A stretch of DNA of 64,000 bases from CAVSQX01 sp963730225. Lineage in GTDB: Bacteria; Planctomycetota; Phycisphaerae; Tepidisphaerales; Tepidisphaeraceae. The notes below the pieces were generated by a model that ran no database searches, had not been told where the DNA came from, and saw only the letters and a program-made list of their open reading frames with translations. Below are positions 7,456 to 15,876 of this stretch, one piece after another (within the stretch, counting starts at the first letter, position 1; each line of letters opens with the position of its first letter). The stretch spans positions 1 through 64,000 of the forward strand of contig CAVSQX010000001.1 of NCBI GenBank assembly GCA_963730225.1, in the 5' to 3' direction. The translations under genes and the position numbers were made by a program.

Positions 7456-8292
7456 TCACAGTTTTCCGCGCAGCGGATCGCTCGCCTTGCCGGACGGTTG
7501 CCTGCCCGGCGGGTCGGCCAGTACGAAGTCCAGGTTGAAGATTACCGACAGCGCGTTGTGAGCCCGGATGAGCCCGAAGAGCGCGGTGGGCGGAGTCAGG
7601 CCAAAGTCGGTCATCCGAATGGGCGTTCGGGCATGGATCAGATAATGATTGTCCGCACCCCGTTGGATCGTCAGCTCGGTGGCGAGTGATTTCTGGACGC
7701 CGGCGACGGTAAGCGTGCCTGCGACGTGCAGCAGGATTTCCGGTTCTCCGGTGTTGGGGTCTTGCTGCAACTGGGTATCTTGCACTTTGTCCAGGCGGTA
7801 TTGAATATAGGGGTATTCCTGGGCCTTCAAAGCCGAATGCATGTCCCGATCCATGCCCTGGCTGCTTCCTTTCAACGACATCACCGGCACCGAAAGCTGC
7901 GCGAAGGCGGGGCGGCCAGGCGGAAGCTGCAAAGGATCGTCCGCGGGCACGGCGGTCTGTCGCTTGTCAAGCATTGTCTGCAAGGTCGCCTTATCCACAT
8001 CCAGCATCACCCGGGCGTGCGCTTGCGAGCTGCGGCTTGCCCAATCGGAAATATTGGTCTGACCTTCAAGAACCACCTGGCTGTCGCTGGCCAGATCAAA
8101 CACCGCCCTCATTCCCGGCGGGTCGTCTGATGGGAGCGTGGCAGGCGAAGTCCCCTGCAAATTCAGGTTCGCGCCGTTTTGGACGCCGCAGTAGCTCAGC
8201 AGCGCGAATCCCGTTATGCAGGTAAGCAACACCATCCGCCGAGGCCCGAATCGTGCAAATCCGCCTGCGCGTTTGACCATGCAGGGACGCAT
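7456..8292 (-). CDS. YceI-like domain protein, membrane-anchored or exported
   Basis: The start at 8292 (MRPCMVK) is preceded by AGGA and lies 11 bp after the stop of the neighbouring yceI-like gene, which decides against the longer frame to 8331. About 279 residues: a hydrophobic N-terminal segment (MVLLTCITGFALLSYC), then a YceI lipocalin-like fold (NISDWASRSSQAHARVMLD, PGRPAFAQLSVPVMSLKG, VAGTLTVAGVQKSL, LTPPTALFGLIRAHNALSV). YceI proteins bind isoprenoid quinones or similar lipids in the periplasm. Second of a pair of YceI genes behind a porin and ahead of cydAB, all on the same strand. Confidence 0.85.
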   Translation of the reverse strand: MRPCMVKRAGGFARFGPRRMVLLTCITGFALLSYCGVQNGANLNLQGTSPATLPSDDPPGMRAVFDLASDSQVVLEGQTNISDWASRSSQAHARVMLDVDKATLQTMLDKRQTAVPADDPLQLPPGRPAFAQLSVPVMSLKGSSQGMDRDMHSALKAQEYPYIQYRLDKVQDTQLQQDPNTGEPEILLHVAGTLTVAGVQKSLATELTIQRGADNHYLIHARTPIRMTDFGLTPPTALFGLIRAHNALSVIFNLDFVLADPPGRQPSGKASDPLRGKL

Positions 8293-8303
8293 AATGCAAA
8301 ATC

Positions 8304-8976
8304 CTAGTGTGCCACCGTTGTCAATTTCCATGTAACTTCGACTGTCACCGCGTCGCCGGATCGAATCATGCCAAACATGGCGGTTGGCGGTGTCATTCCA
8401 TAATCGGTCATTTTCAGCGGGGTCTTTGTGGCAATCGACAGCATGCCCCCGTTGCCCGGCGTTACTTCCAGCGACAGATTTACGGTGCGCGTGCTGCCGG
8501 CAATCGTGAGTTGGCCGACGGCGTCGTAATAGTATCTTGGATCATCTTTGTTTCCCGCCGATTTCAGGCTGGCGCTGGAGAGAACATACGTGATCGAAGG
8601 ATTGGCCTTCTCTTTTCAGCGCCTCGTGCGTTTTATCATCCATGCCGCCTCCCTCGGTGCTCTTGAGAGAATTAACGGGAATTGAAAGTTGAATGGATTC
8701 AAACGCCGGCGGCGCGGCGTTCCATGGACCGGAGATCTGAACCGTGCCTTTGATGGTTGTGCTCTTTACCGTCCAATCGTGGAGCGTTGATGTGCCTGAA
8801 ACCGTAGCCGTGCCAGCATCGGACGCGCTGGTGTATTCGATGGGCGCGGGGGCGGTCGTGGGGGCCGCCGTAGCGGCCCCCAGGTCGACGGCAAAAACCA
8901 TCAGAACCAATGTGGCCAGCGCCGGCAAAACCATTTGCCGGCATCCCGATGAAATTGAAAACACGCGGTAATTCAT
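8304..8976 (-). pseudogene. YceI-like periplasmic protein, frameshifted
   Basis: The N-terminal frame starts at 8976 with a signal peptide (MVLPALATLVLMVFAVDLGAA) and a YceI domain with TSTLHDWTVKSTTIKG and IQLSIPVNSLKSTEGGGMD. It leaves the frame after HEALKRE; dropping one A from the AAAA near 8609 restores NPSITYVLSSASLK and continues to KMTDYGMTPPTAMFGM and the end at 8304. The whole protein would be about 223 residues, the family norm. Likely an exported lipid-binding protein in the same transcript as the porin and the other YceI protein. A sequencing indel is as likely as true inactivation. Confidence 0.75.
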
Positions 8977-8993
8977 GATTCAACCTCAGTTGG

Positions 8994-10547
8994 TCAGAAT
9001 CCGAAGGAGACTTCCACAACCACGCCGTTGAAATTGGGACTGCGGAAGCCATCGACGCCGCTGACGACGCCGTCGGCCGCACTAAAATCGTGGTATTGCT
9101 CGTAGACATACTCCAGCTTGCCCAGCACGTTGTTCGTGATCCAATATCCCGCGCCCACTTCGGCGCGATCGACCCATCCATCGGAGTCGACCCCGTTGAC
9201 CGCTTTGCCAACCGCGAAGCTGTAGCGACCCGCTACGTACAGAGCCGGTGTGATGTGGTAGACCGGCTCGAAGGTTCCGTACAGCCAGCGTTCGGAAGGT
9301 GAGCCCGCGGCCGGCCCATTGATATCGGAATCCTGAGTCCAACCGACATTTGAGTAGACTTCAAACGGCCAGCGGTTCCAGGTCACATCGCCTTGGATGG
9401 CGGTAACATCCTTGCCGGCGTTTGGAAGGATCTGTCCCGGATTATCACCGCCTCCAAATACCGCGGCCAGCGCTCCACCGCTTCGGCCGTTGAAATACAG
9501 GTATGAAGTATCGGCGCTGTTGGATAGATTGACATGATATGCAGAAACGGAGGTCCGCAAGCTCGGAAACGGATATGCCCAGATCTTTCCGTGGAAGCTG
9601 GGCTCGCTGCCGTAATCAAAGTGCTCCGTAGTGGTCCCGCTGCCCAGGCCGAACAGGGCGTAGACAGGGCCCTTGACGCTGTAAATCTCGCCGCCGATTT
9701 CTTCAACGTTTGGATCGACCAGGGGGTTGGCGATCAACGGATTTCGTTGAACCCGCGCGTTATTTGATCGGCGGTAGTTGTCGTCACCATAGTCAATATC
9801 AAATGCGCCCAGCTTGACGTTCACATAATCGAAAACCTTGCCCAACGCGCCGGCGTCAAATGGCGCGGGTAGCTGTTTGAACAGAATATACCCTTCGTGC
9901 CCATACATTGTGCTGGCATGCGGACGACTCGCCACGTACATGTCAAAGTAGACGTCCAGCTTATCGGGAATGGACGCAAGGAATGATAGATTGGCAAACG
10001 GATCCTGAAACCCCGGGTCCAGTCCGGGTTGCTTTACTCCTTTGACGTACACATTGTCCTGCTGAATCGCCTGAAATCGGCCCACTGTCTGCGCGCCCAT
10101 GTACAGGTTCATGTCCTGGTAGCCTCCGATCTGCATCGGCATGTCGGCTCGCATGTGAGCGGGATTCATTATGTCAAACGGCGAAAAATACTCGTCCTCC
10201 GTGCGCACGGCGAAGAGCGTTTTTACCGTCTGATCGACATTGTTGTTTGAGAAAAACGGAGTCGTCGGACCGGCCGGATTCGGCGCAGCGCTGGCGGCGG
10301 CAGTTTGAACGGAGGGCTGCGTCGTCCCCACCGGCTGCTTATCCCGCGAATCAACTCGCTGTTGAAGGGCGTCCACTTGCTGCTTCAAAGCGCGATAATC
10401 CTCACCTGGCACAACACCGCTGGATGCGGCAGCGACGGCAGTTTGCTGGCCGGCGGCCGGGGGTTCCGGATTGCTGGCAAATACGCTTGTCGTCAAAGTA
10501 GCGACGGCCAACGAAGCCAGTAGAAGTTTGTTTTGTTCGTGTCGCAT
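8994..10547 (-). CDS. Outer-membrane porin-like beta-barrel protein
   Basis: 517 residues. A signal peptide (LLLASLAVATLTTSVFA) is followed by a short coiled-coil stretch (DYRALKQQVDALQQRVDSRD) like that of periplasmic-spacer porins. The barrel region is rich in alternating aromatic and polar residues and ends in VVVEVSFGF, the C-terminal phenylalanine signature read by the BAM machinery. AAGGA eight bases upstream supports the start. It is the first gene of a minus-strand run porin-yceI-yceI and has its own promoter motif. Substrate unknown. Confidence 0.8.
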   Translation of the reverse strand: MRHEQNKLLLASLAVATLTTSVFASNPEPPAAGQQTAVAAASSGVVPGEDYRALKQQVDALQQRVDSRDKQPVGTTQPSVQTAAASAAPNPAGPTTPFFSNNNVDQTVKTLFAVRTEDEYFSPFDIMNPAHMRADMPMQIGGYQDMNLYMGAQTVGRFQAIQQDNVYVKGVKQPGLDPGFQDPFANLSFLASIPDKLDVYFDMYVASRPHASTMYGHEGYILFKQLPAPFDAGALGKVFDYVNVKLGAFDIDYGDDNYRRSNNARVQRNPLIANPLVDPNVEEIGGEIYSVKGPVYALFGLGSGTTTEHFDYGSEPSFHGKIWAYPFPSLRTSVSAYHVNLSNSADTSYLYFNGRSGGALAAVFGGGDNPGQILPNAGKDVTAIQGDVTWNRWPFEVYSNVGWTQDSDINGPAAGSPSERWLYGTFEPVYHITPALYVAGRYSFAVGKAVNGVDSDGWVDRAEVGAGYWITNNVLGKLEYVYEQYHDFSAADGVVSGVDGFRSPNFNGVVVEVSFGF

Positions 10548-10688
10548 GTGGTTGTTCCTTTCCCGAGTGAATGTCGGCCCTCGATCGAATCTCGATGGGC
10601 CAACAATTGGTATGTTCAGTCGATCGTGTCATAGCTAATCCGCGTCAATGGCCGAACTCACAGGGACAACTATCGAACAACCGAACGA

Positions 10689-10730
10689 ATTCTAAAATCG
10701 GTGGTGGCCCTACTCTTGACGTAGGTGAAA
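10689..10730 (-). promoter_or_regulatory. Putative response-regulator box and promoter of the porin gene
   Basis: On the minus strand TTTCACCTACGTC is followed by 18 nt and GATTTTAGAAT, the same elements with the same spacing as upstream of cydA. A CCTAC/GTAGG inverted repeat (10,710-10,725) overlaps the box. It lies 142 bp upstream of the start codon. I see nothing else in the 10,548-10,979 gap. Confidence 0.55.
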
Positions 10731-10979
10731 CCCCTGATGCGCATCGATGGATTATGTGGCTGAACCACCGGCGGCCGGAGACGAAGTGTCCGCAGCAAGC
10801 GGCCGATTAAGACACCGCTCCGAAAGCGCGTTGGCCCCAATGCTGCGGCTTCTCTTTTCGCTTATTGAAGTTCCGGGTGTGGTGCGATTGGACGATGGAT
10901 CGCAGATCGATTCAAAATCGAATTCGAAACGAGGCCCCGCCGTTTTCGCCGATGCGGTCGTGCCGCCGTATTCCCAGTC

Positions 10980-11222
10980 TCACGGCTGTGCTAAACCAGA
11001 GTAATTCCGCGGGAATTCTGCGGCATCCAACGGTTCGATCTGCGGGCTTAAAACCAGCGCCCGTATGGCGTCCGAGGAGCCGGGATGTGCAAATTCGACC
11101 TCGAACGCCCGATCCGGCGAGAACCAAATGCTTCGCACCCATCCAACATCGCCTCGGCTCAGGGAGCGTTCCGGGATATCACAGGTCAATCGTACCTGAT
11201 CATCTACTTGTGGTTGCCGCAT
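10980..11222 (-). CDS. DUF4926-like small protein
   Basis: 80 residues. The pattern VRLTCDIPERSLSRGDVGWV followed by FEVEFAHP and a C-terminal leucine-rich strand matches the DUF4926 family of small beta-rich proteins, often found near toxin-antitoxin or accessory genes. No signal or membrane segment. It stands alone between the porin promoter and the stress-protein genes. Function unknown. Confidence 0.6.
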   Translation of the reverse strand: MRQPQVDDQVRLTCDIPERSLSRGDVGWVRSIWFSPDRAFEVEFAHPGSSDAIRALVLSPQIEPLDAAEFPRNYSGLAQP

Positions 11223-11261
11223 GATATTCTCCGTTGAGCAACTGTTACTGCGGCTTATCCG

Positions 11262-11807
11262 TCAGCCACGCCATATTCGCAAGCGTCGTCCATCGGCAAG
11301 CGGTGCGTCAAAGTCCATCGCGTTACCATCGATCTGCGTCTGGTCAAAGAATTTCTTTGCGGCAGAGACATCCTCCGCGGCGGCGTGTGTGATGAGAAGG
11401 AACCGGCCGGCTTGCACCGCGGATTCGTATTTCCGGATGCTGTCTTTGGTAAAGCCAATGCTGAAAAGGCCGTCCCCCAGCGCACTCAACCCGCCGGCAA
11501 CGCCCGCCTTATCCAGCGCTGCCACGATCGAGGCCACCATGGGCCCGGCGACTACGAGCGTCCCGATCTCGGGCATCCAGAAATATGCCGATCCAGAAAG
11601 CCCGCCGCAAATGGCTCCCGCCTTTCCCCAGTAGCGCACGCGGTCGCCGATCCTGAAATAGCCGAAGAAATATTCTCGCGTGTGATGATCCCTGCCGACG
11701 ATCGAGAGCTTCTTCAAATCGAAGCCTGATCGATGCAGCTCCTGAACCGCTTGCTCCGCCGCCGCACGGCTTTCATGAACAGCGACCACCGGCTTCTTTT
11801 CAGACAT
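11262..11807 (-). CDS. General-stress-protein-17M-like protein with glycine-rich hydrophobic centre (paralogue 1)
   Basis: The start at 11807 (MSEKKPVVAVHES) follows GGAG six bases upstream. The N-terminal part (AAAEQAVQELHRSGFDLKKLSIVGRD) has the heat-induced stress protein (YflT-like) fold. A hydrophobic glycine-rich centre follows (GPMVASIVAALDKAGVAGGL), then a C-terminal part ending in a probable second alpha/beta unit. Closely similar to the next gene upstream, so a tandem duplication. Likely a stress-induced, membrane-associated protein; biochemical role unknown. Confidence 0.7.
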   Translation of the reverse strand: MSEKKPVVAVHESRAAAEQAVQELHRSGFDLKKLSIVGRDHHTREYFFGYFRIGDRVRYWGKAGAICGGLSGSAYFWMPEIGTLVVAGPMVASIVAALDKAGVAGGLSALGDGLFSIGFTKDSIRKYESAVQAGRFLLITHAAAEDVSAAKKFFDQTQIDGNAMDFDAPLADGRRLRIWRG

Positions 11808-11931
11808 GCCGACTCCGAGAGGCAAAGCCGTCGGATGAGCGGCTGTGCAGTCTTGCCGCGGTCGAAGTCCGTTTCAGACGGCGGGCTCACGACATTGCAT
11901 CGCGATCCTTCGCCGTTGGCGGGAGCCTCCA

Positions 11932-12471
11932 CTACCGAGCTGCGCCGGCAACCTGTGCACCTGTGTGCAGCGTGCTGCCGCCAATTCCTGCCTGGTCGAG
12001 AAGTTTCTTGGCCCGTGACACTTCATCCAGAGTGCCATGAGCGACAAGGACAAACTTCCCGCTTTTCACGGCCGTTTCGTACTTCAGGATGCTGTCCTTG
12101 GGGATTCCAATGCTGTAAAGGCCCGCGCCAAGGGCGCTCAATCCGCCGACGATGACCGCCTCCTCCAGCGCACCGACAATCCACCCGACCAACGGCCCGG
12201 CAACGGCGAGCGGCCCGATCCCCGGCACAAAGAAAAATGCCGACCCGAACATCATTCCAAAGATGCCGCCCCAGAACGCTCCCCACTTTCCCCAGAACTT
12301 CATGCGATCGCCGGCGTTGTAATATCCGACGACGTGCTCATCCGTGTGATAATCCTTGCCGACAATCGAAAGCTTCTTCATGTCGAAGCCCGACTTCTGC
12401 AATTCCAGAACCGCTTGCTCGGCCGCGGTGTGGGTGTCAAAAACAGCGACTACCGAATTCTTGTCAGGCAT
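11932..12471 (-). CDS. General-stress-protein-17M-like protein with glycine-rich hydrophobic centre (paralogue 2)
   Basis: The start at 12471 (MPDKNSVVAVFDT) has AAGGAG seven bases upstream, which decides against the longer frame to 12567. Contents mirror paralogue 1: TAAEQAVLELQKSGFDMKKL, then a strongly hydrophobic glycine-rich stretch (WGGIFGMMFGSAFFFVPGIG, then VAGPLVGWIVGALEEAVIVG), and a KYETAVKSGKFVLVAHG unit. Divergence from paralogue 1 is substantial, so the duplication is old. Probably co-expressed with its neighbour. Confidence 0.72.
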   Translation of the reverse strand: MPDKNSVVAVFDTHTAAEQAVLELQKSGFDMKKLSIVGKDYHTDEHVVGYYNAGDRMKFWGKWGAFWGGIFGMMFGSAFFFVPGIGPLAVAGPLVGWIVGALEEAVIVGGLSALGAGLYSIGIPKDSILKYETAVKSGKFVLVAHGTLDEVSRAKKLLDQAGIGGSTLHTGAQVAGAAR

Positions 12472-12848
12472 GTGAATACTCCTTAAAAAACGAGACGCGC
12501 TTGGAAGCGAAATTGCCTCAAGCTGTGATAAGACTTGGAATGAAAATTCACAGGCACACAGCTTCACAAGCTGCGCTTCGACTGTGCCGCGTGACGCCTC
12601 CCCAAACCGCGCCCAGCCGAAAATCCAAGTCGCCGGCCAGAAAACACGATTCGAATTTCGACTCTAGTATTCTGATATCCGTTACGTCAAGATAAAACTG
12701 CCGGACCTGCCCAAATTCGCAAAACCCCCAACGGCTCCTGGATTTCTAAGTGATGGTTTGGAAAGCTTTTGCGGAATGCAGAATCGCCGAATTAATCCTT
12801 CGTTTACAGCCCGTTCGTGTCATCGCGCCGACAATTGCTTCGTAGTAA
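12472..12848. other. Gene-free interval between stress genes
   Basis: 377 bp without a convincing gene. The proximal part carries the ribosome-binding site of the upstream-reading stress gene. A sequence ATTCTGATATCCGTTACGTC near 12,669-12,688 loosely recalls the cydA/porin motif, but the order and strand do not match, so I do not call it. Confidence 0.4.
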
Positions 12849-13196
12849 TTACGGGTTAAGCAGTCTCCCAAGAATTTGCGCCAAACGGCGGTGGTGGTAG
12901 CGCAAACGGGCGAGCTTACCAATCGTCACCCGGCCGGACTTGGCATCCTCTTCATCCAGGATTTGACGGATCGTGGAGTCGACGGCGCGTTCGTGATGGC
13001 CGACCATCGGGTCCAGTCGTTCGACCACGGCCTGCAAAACCGGCAGATGAACGAAAACCGGACATTTGGCCTCACACGGCAACGGCTCCGCTGTGCAACC
13101 GCCCGGGAAGTTGGCAGCGCGAAAACTGCACGTTGCACATAGCTCCTCCCGAACGCCCTGTTTTAATTGCTCGAGTGTTGGGTAACGTCGCAACAT
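12849..13196 (-). CDS. Cysteine-rich conserved small protein
   Basis: 115 residues with GGAG five bases before the ATG. The N-terminal half has five cysteines arranged CATCSFRAANFPGGCT and LPCEAKCPVF, which suggests binding of a metal or iron-sulphur centre. The C-terminal half is helical and basic. No named family recognised. It is the last of three minus-strand genes spaced about 50 bp apart (YbaK-like protein, unknown protein, this gene), so probably co-transcribed. Confidence 0.6.
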   Translation of the reverse strand: MLRRYPTLEQLKQGVREELCATCSFRAANFPGGCTAEPLPCEAKCPVFVHLPVLQAVVERLDPMVGHHERAVDSTIRQILDEEDAKSGRVTIGKLARLRYHHRRLAQILGRLLNP

Positions 13197-13247
13197 GGCA
13201 ACTCCTTTAGCGTTGTTCAGTCTGTGCGATCGAATTGGCCGGCTGAT

Positions 13248-13628
13248 TCAGTTGGCATTGTGTAGGGCCACGTCCCACGCCGCCGCCCAGTTTGCCGGTG
13301 CCGTCGTATGCGGGAAGATTTGCGAAGCCCGGCCTTCTTGGCCAATCCGAACCGATACAATAGCGTCCAATCCCAAAGCGTCGTCGGCGCCGTTTTCGGC
13401 ATAGGCGCGTCCATAGTAAGTGAGGTTCTGAACATTGCCGCCGTAGTAGCGGCAACGATATTCGCCGTCAGCTAATTCCACGCGTTTGCACCAAAACCCC
13501 ACCGGGCGCAGCTGCTCCATTTCGACGACAATCGGATTCTCGTTGTTCCGCTGGATGACCAGGCAAACCCGTTGCTCGGGGCAGATCAAACAGAATGTGA
13601 TTGTCTTGGTTTTCAATTGGTCGACCAT
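13248..13628 (-). CDS. Hypothetical protein
   Basis: The start at 13628 (MVDQLKTKTITFCLIC) has GGAGG seven bases upstream; the longer frame to 13679 lacks this. About 126 residues with beta-rich character, cysteines in FCLICPEQRVC, and YRCRYYGGNVQNLTYYGR. No signal peptide or membrane helix. Not recognised. Middle gene of a three-gene run with the YbaK-like and the cysteine-rich proteins. Confidence 0.6.
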   Translation of the reverse strand: MVDQLKTKTITFCLICPEQRVCLVIQRNNENPIVVEMEQLRPVGFWCKRVELADGEYRCRYYGGNVQNLTYYGRAYAENGADDALGLDAIVSVRIGQEGRASQIFPHTTAPANWAAAWDVALHNAN

Positions 13629-13681
13629 GGGATTTCCTCCTTTGCGTATAAGGCCCAAAGGCTTTTCGCTCTCGGACATTC

Positions 13682-14179
13682 TCAGATCGACAACGTATGA
13701 AGCCCCAATCCAACAGCCTCGACGGCGATCCGCACGGGTGTGGGTTGGACCAGACGCCGATAGTCGGCGCTGTTCATGACGATCACGTCGGTGTGCGTGC
13801 CGGCCGCAAAGGCGATTTCATCTCGCCCAATTATCGCATGGTCCACGTATGTCTCGATGCCGAACAGATTGCCGAACGGCGGCACCGTACCGAGCTTGCA
13901 GCCGAGGAATCGATCGGCGAAATCAATCTCGTGCGCCAGTCTGACCTTTGTCGCGCCGGTCTGGCGGCGAAGCAAATCCAGGTCCACTTCCTTGCTCGCC
14001 GGCACGACGGCCATCGCCAATTTGCCGTCGAGCACGACGATGACCGTCTTGGCCAGTTTGCGACCGGGGATGTGCGTGGATGCCGCCGTCTCCTGCGCCG
14101 TGTAGGCCGGAGAGTGAATGATTGTGACATAGCGCACCGCGCTGCCGTCCAGAAATTCTCGAATTCTGCGTGTTGCCAT
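13682..14179 (-). CDS. YbaK/ProX-type aminoacyl-tRNA deacylase
   Basis: 165 residues. Family features are YTAQETAASTHIPGRKLAKT, then MAVVPASKEVDL and a glycine-rich GTVPPFGNLFGI. YbaK/ProX/EbsC proteins hydrolyse mischarged aminoacyl-tRNAs such as Cys-tRNA-Pro or Ala-tRNA-Pro in the cytoplasm, using the conserved lysine in GRKLAKT. AAGGAG precedes the ATG. Divergently transcribed from the host-attachment-like gene; the 199-bp spacer holds a copy of the inverted repeat found upstream of cydA. The C-terminus is longer than in E. coli YbaK and may cap the active site. Confidence 0.85.
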   Translation of the reverse strand: MATRRIREFLDGSAVRYVTIIHSPAYTAQETAASTHIPGRKLAKTVIVVLDGKLAMAVVPASKEVDLDLLRRQTGATKVRLAHEIDFADRFLGCKLGTVPPFGNLFGIETYVDHAIIGRDEIAFAAGTHTDVIVMNSADYRRLVQPTPVRIAVEAVGLGLHTLSI

Positions 14180-14280
14180 GACCGTCTCCTTTGTGAATCC
14201 CGTACATATTCTCGGCGCGCCGTTCCCGTGGGGCTATCGGGATCGCCACTGCATTTGACGGATGGATTTGTCCGATGGGG

Positions 14281-14301
14281 CGTAGGCGATTTTCCTACAC
14301 G
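14281..14301 (+). promoter_or_regulatory. Inverted-repeat box in the divergent spacer
   Basis: CGTAGGCGATTTTCCTAC here differs at only two of 18 positions from the minus-strand box upstream of cydA. It forms GTAGG-N7-CCTAC, typical of a dimer-binding site. It is 78 bp before the start of the host-attachment/UspA pair and 102 bp before the YbaK-like gene. The GATTTNAGAAT element is not found at the same spacing, so it is a candidate operator only. Confidence 0.45.
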
Positions 14302-14378
14302 GTATTGCGGGCGCGGCCCAATGGAACGGTCGGTTGGTCGCGCGAAGAATGTTGCGTGGACACAAGATGGAGCAGCCG

Positions 14379-14849
14379 ATGGAAACCACCTGGATTCTTG
14401 TCGCCGACAGCGGACGGGCGCGGATTCTTTCGCAGATCGACGGCACGGACGAGCTGAGTCTGGTCGAATACCGCGACAATCCGGCGGGTCGCGCCCATGT
14501 CTCGGACATCGTTGCCGACCATCCGGGCCGGTTTGAAAAGCATGGCGGCGATGCCCGATCGACCATGGACCCGCCCACCGACCCGCACGAACAAAAGGCG
14601 CGTGAGTTTGCCCACGAGTTGAATCAACGGCTGAGCGACGCCGAATATTCTGGCGCCTTCCACAGGCTCATTGTCGTCGCGCCGGGTCATTTTCTTGGTC
14701 TGCTAAAGTCCGCAATGAAGTCGGGACCGAAACGGCGACTGGTGCAGTGCGCGAGTCACGATCTGACGAGGCTCAGTTTGTCAGAAATGCAAAGTCATCT
14801 CAAAGCGCTGCTGCGTTCACCGGCCGCTTTGGCAACTCCCCCAAGCTAA
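14379..14849 (+). CDS. Host-attachment-protein family (baeRF-like) protein
   Basis: The start at 14379 (METTWILVADSGRARIL) has GGAG six bases upstream; in-frame starts at 14334 and 14367 are possible. The sequence shows WILVADSGRARI, then DPHEQKAREFAHELNQRL and RLIVVAPGHFLGLLK. This is the family described as host attachment protein, related to archaeal release factor 1-like domains. Such genes accompany stress and hypoxia proteins, as here with UspA 12 bp downstream. Exact role uncertain. Confidence 0.7.
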   Translation: METTWILVADSGRARILSQIDGTDELSLVEYRDNPAGRAHVSDIVADHPGRFEKHGGDARSTMDPPTDPHEQKAREFAHELNQRLSDAEYSGAFHRLIVVAPGHFLGLLKSAMKSGPKRRLVQCASHDLTRLSLSEMQSHLKALLRSPAALATPPS

Positions 14850-14861
14850 TGGAGGTCAATC

Positions 14862-15782
14862 ATGAAAGTTCTAATTGCTTATGACGGAAGCGAGTGCTCC
14901 GATGCCGCGGTGGTAGACCTGCGGCGCGCGGGTTTGCCCCCGAACACGGAGGCGTTTGTCCTTTCGGTGGCCGAAATGCCGGTGGGACTGGCAACGGCGA
15001 CATTCGGCAATGTTGCCGCGGGCTCGGGATATTTTGTCCCCGAGGCAATGGAAGTCGACGTGTCGACCGGCACCCGTTTGGAAGAAGCGCACGCCTTTGC
15101 CGCGCGGGCGGCCGATCGGCTGCGGGCGGACTTTCCCAACTGGCTTATCAAGAAGGAAGCGTGGATCGACGCCGCCGGATCGGCCATCATCCGCAAGGCC
15201 CACGCCTGGAAGCCGGACCTTGTCGTGGTTGGCTCGCATGGTCATTCGGGCTTCGGCCGGCTGATGCTCGGCAGCGTTTCCCAACATGTGTCGCATCATG
15301 CAAGCTGCTCGGTGCGGATCAGCCGGCATCACCTGCACTCGCAGGATCGATCCATCCGCCTGTTGGTCGGTGTGGATGGATCGACCAGCGCCACCAAAGC
15401 GGTGCACGCCGTCGCCGCCCGGGATTGGCCCAAGGGCACGGAAGTCCGCGTCGTTGGCGTGTTGGATTCCCGGATCGCCATTGCGGCCGCCTCAACGCCG
15501 CCGGGCGCTCTCGCCGTGGAATTCGAGGAGGAATCCCGGCGCGAACTGTCCAAGGCGATTCATGAAGCCGCCAAGCACGTTGAAACAAACGATCTGTTCG
15601 TAACTCATCAGGTGCTTGTGGGCCACCCCGACGCCGCGCTCCTTGCCGAAGCCGAAAAATGGTGCGCCGATTGCATCTTTGTCGGCGCCCGTGGAATGAG
15701 CGGATTCCAACGACTCCTGCTCGGCAGCGTTTCCACGGTCGTATCGGCCAAGGCGCATTGCTCGGTTGAAATCGTGCGGTAA
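14862..15782 (+). CDS. Universal stress protein, tandem UspA domains
   Basis: 306 residues with two Usp domains (about 1-150 and 160-306). Each ends in the ATP-binding signature: GSHGHSGFGRLMLGSVSQ in the first and GARGMSGFQRLLLGSVST in the second. Both begin with the expected beta strand plus aspartate (VLIAYDGSE, LLVGVDGST). GGAGG lies upstream of the ATG. Cytoplasmic nucleotide-binding stress protein, probably transcribed with the preceding gene and functionally grouped with the neighbouring two-component system and bd oxidase. Confidence 0.92.
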   Translation: MKVLIAYDGSECSDAAVVDLRRAGLPPNTEAFVLSVAEMPVGLATATFGNVAAGSGYFVPEAMEVDVSTGTRLEEAHAFAARAADRLRADFPNWLIKKEAWIDAAGSAIIRKAHAWKPDLVVVGSHGHSGFGRLMLGSVSQHVSHHASCSVRISRHHLHSQDRSIRLLVGVDGSTSATKAVHAVAARDWPKGTEVRVVGVLDSRIAIAAASTPPGALAVEFEEESRRELSKAIHEAAKHVETNDLFVTHQVLVGHPDAALLAEAEKWCADCIFVGARGMSGFQRLLLGSVSTVVSAKAHCSVEIVR

Positions 15783-15876
15783 AAAAACCTGGGCTGCAAT
15801 CGTCTGCAAAAGATTCAGACAGAGCCTGATGGCGTCGCTTCTGGCTACGTCGATTGCCCGGCACTAATATTACGAT

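Noticed and set aside
12660..12690. Third copy of the cydA/porin promoter motif near the stress gene
   Set aside because: ATTCT and TACGTC are present, but orientation and spacing do not match the other two sites.
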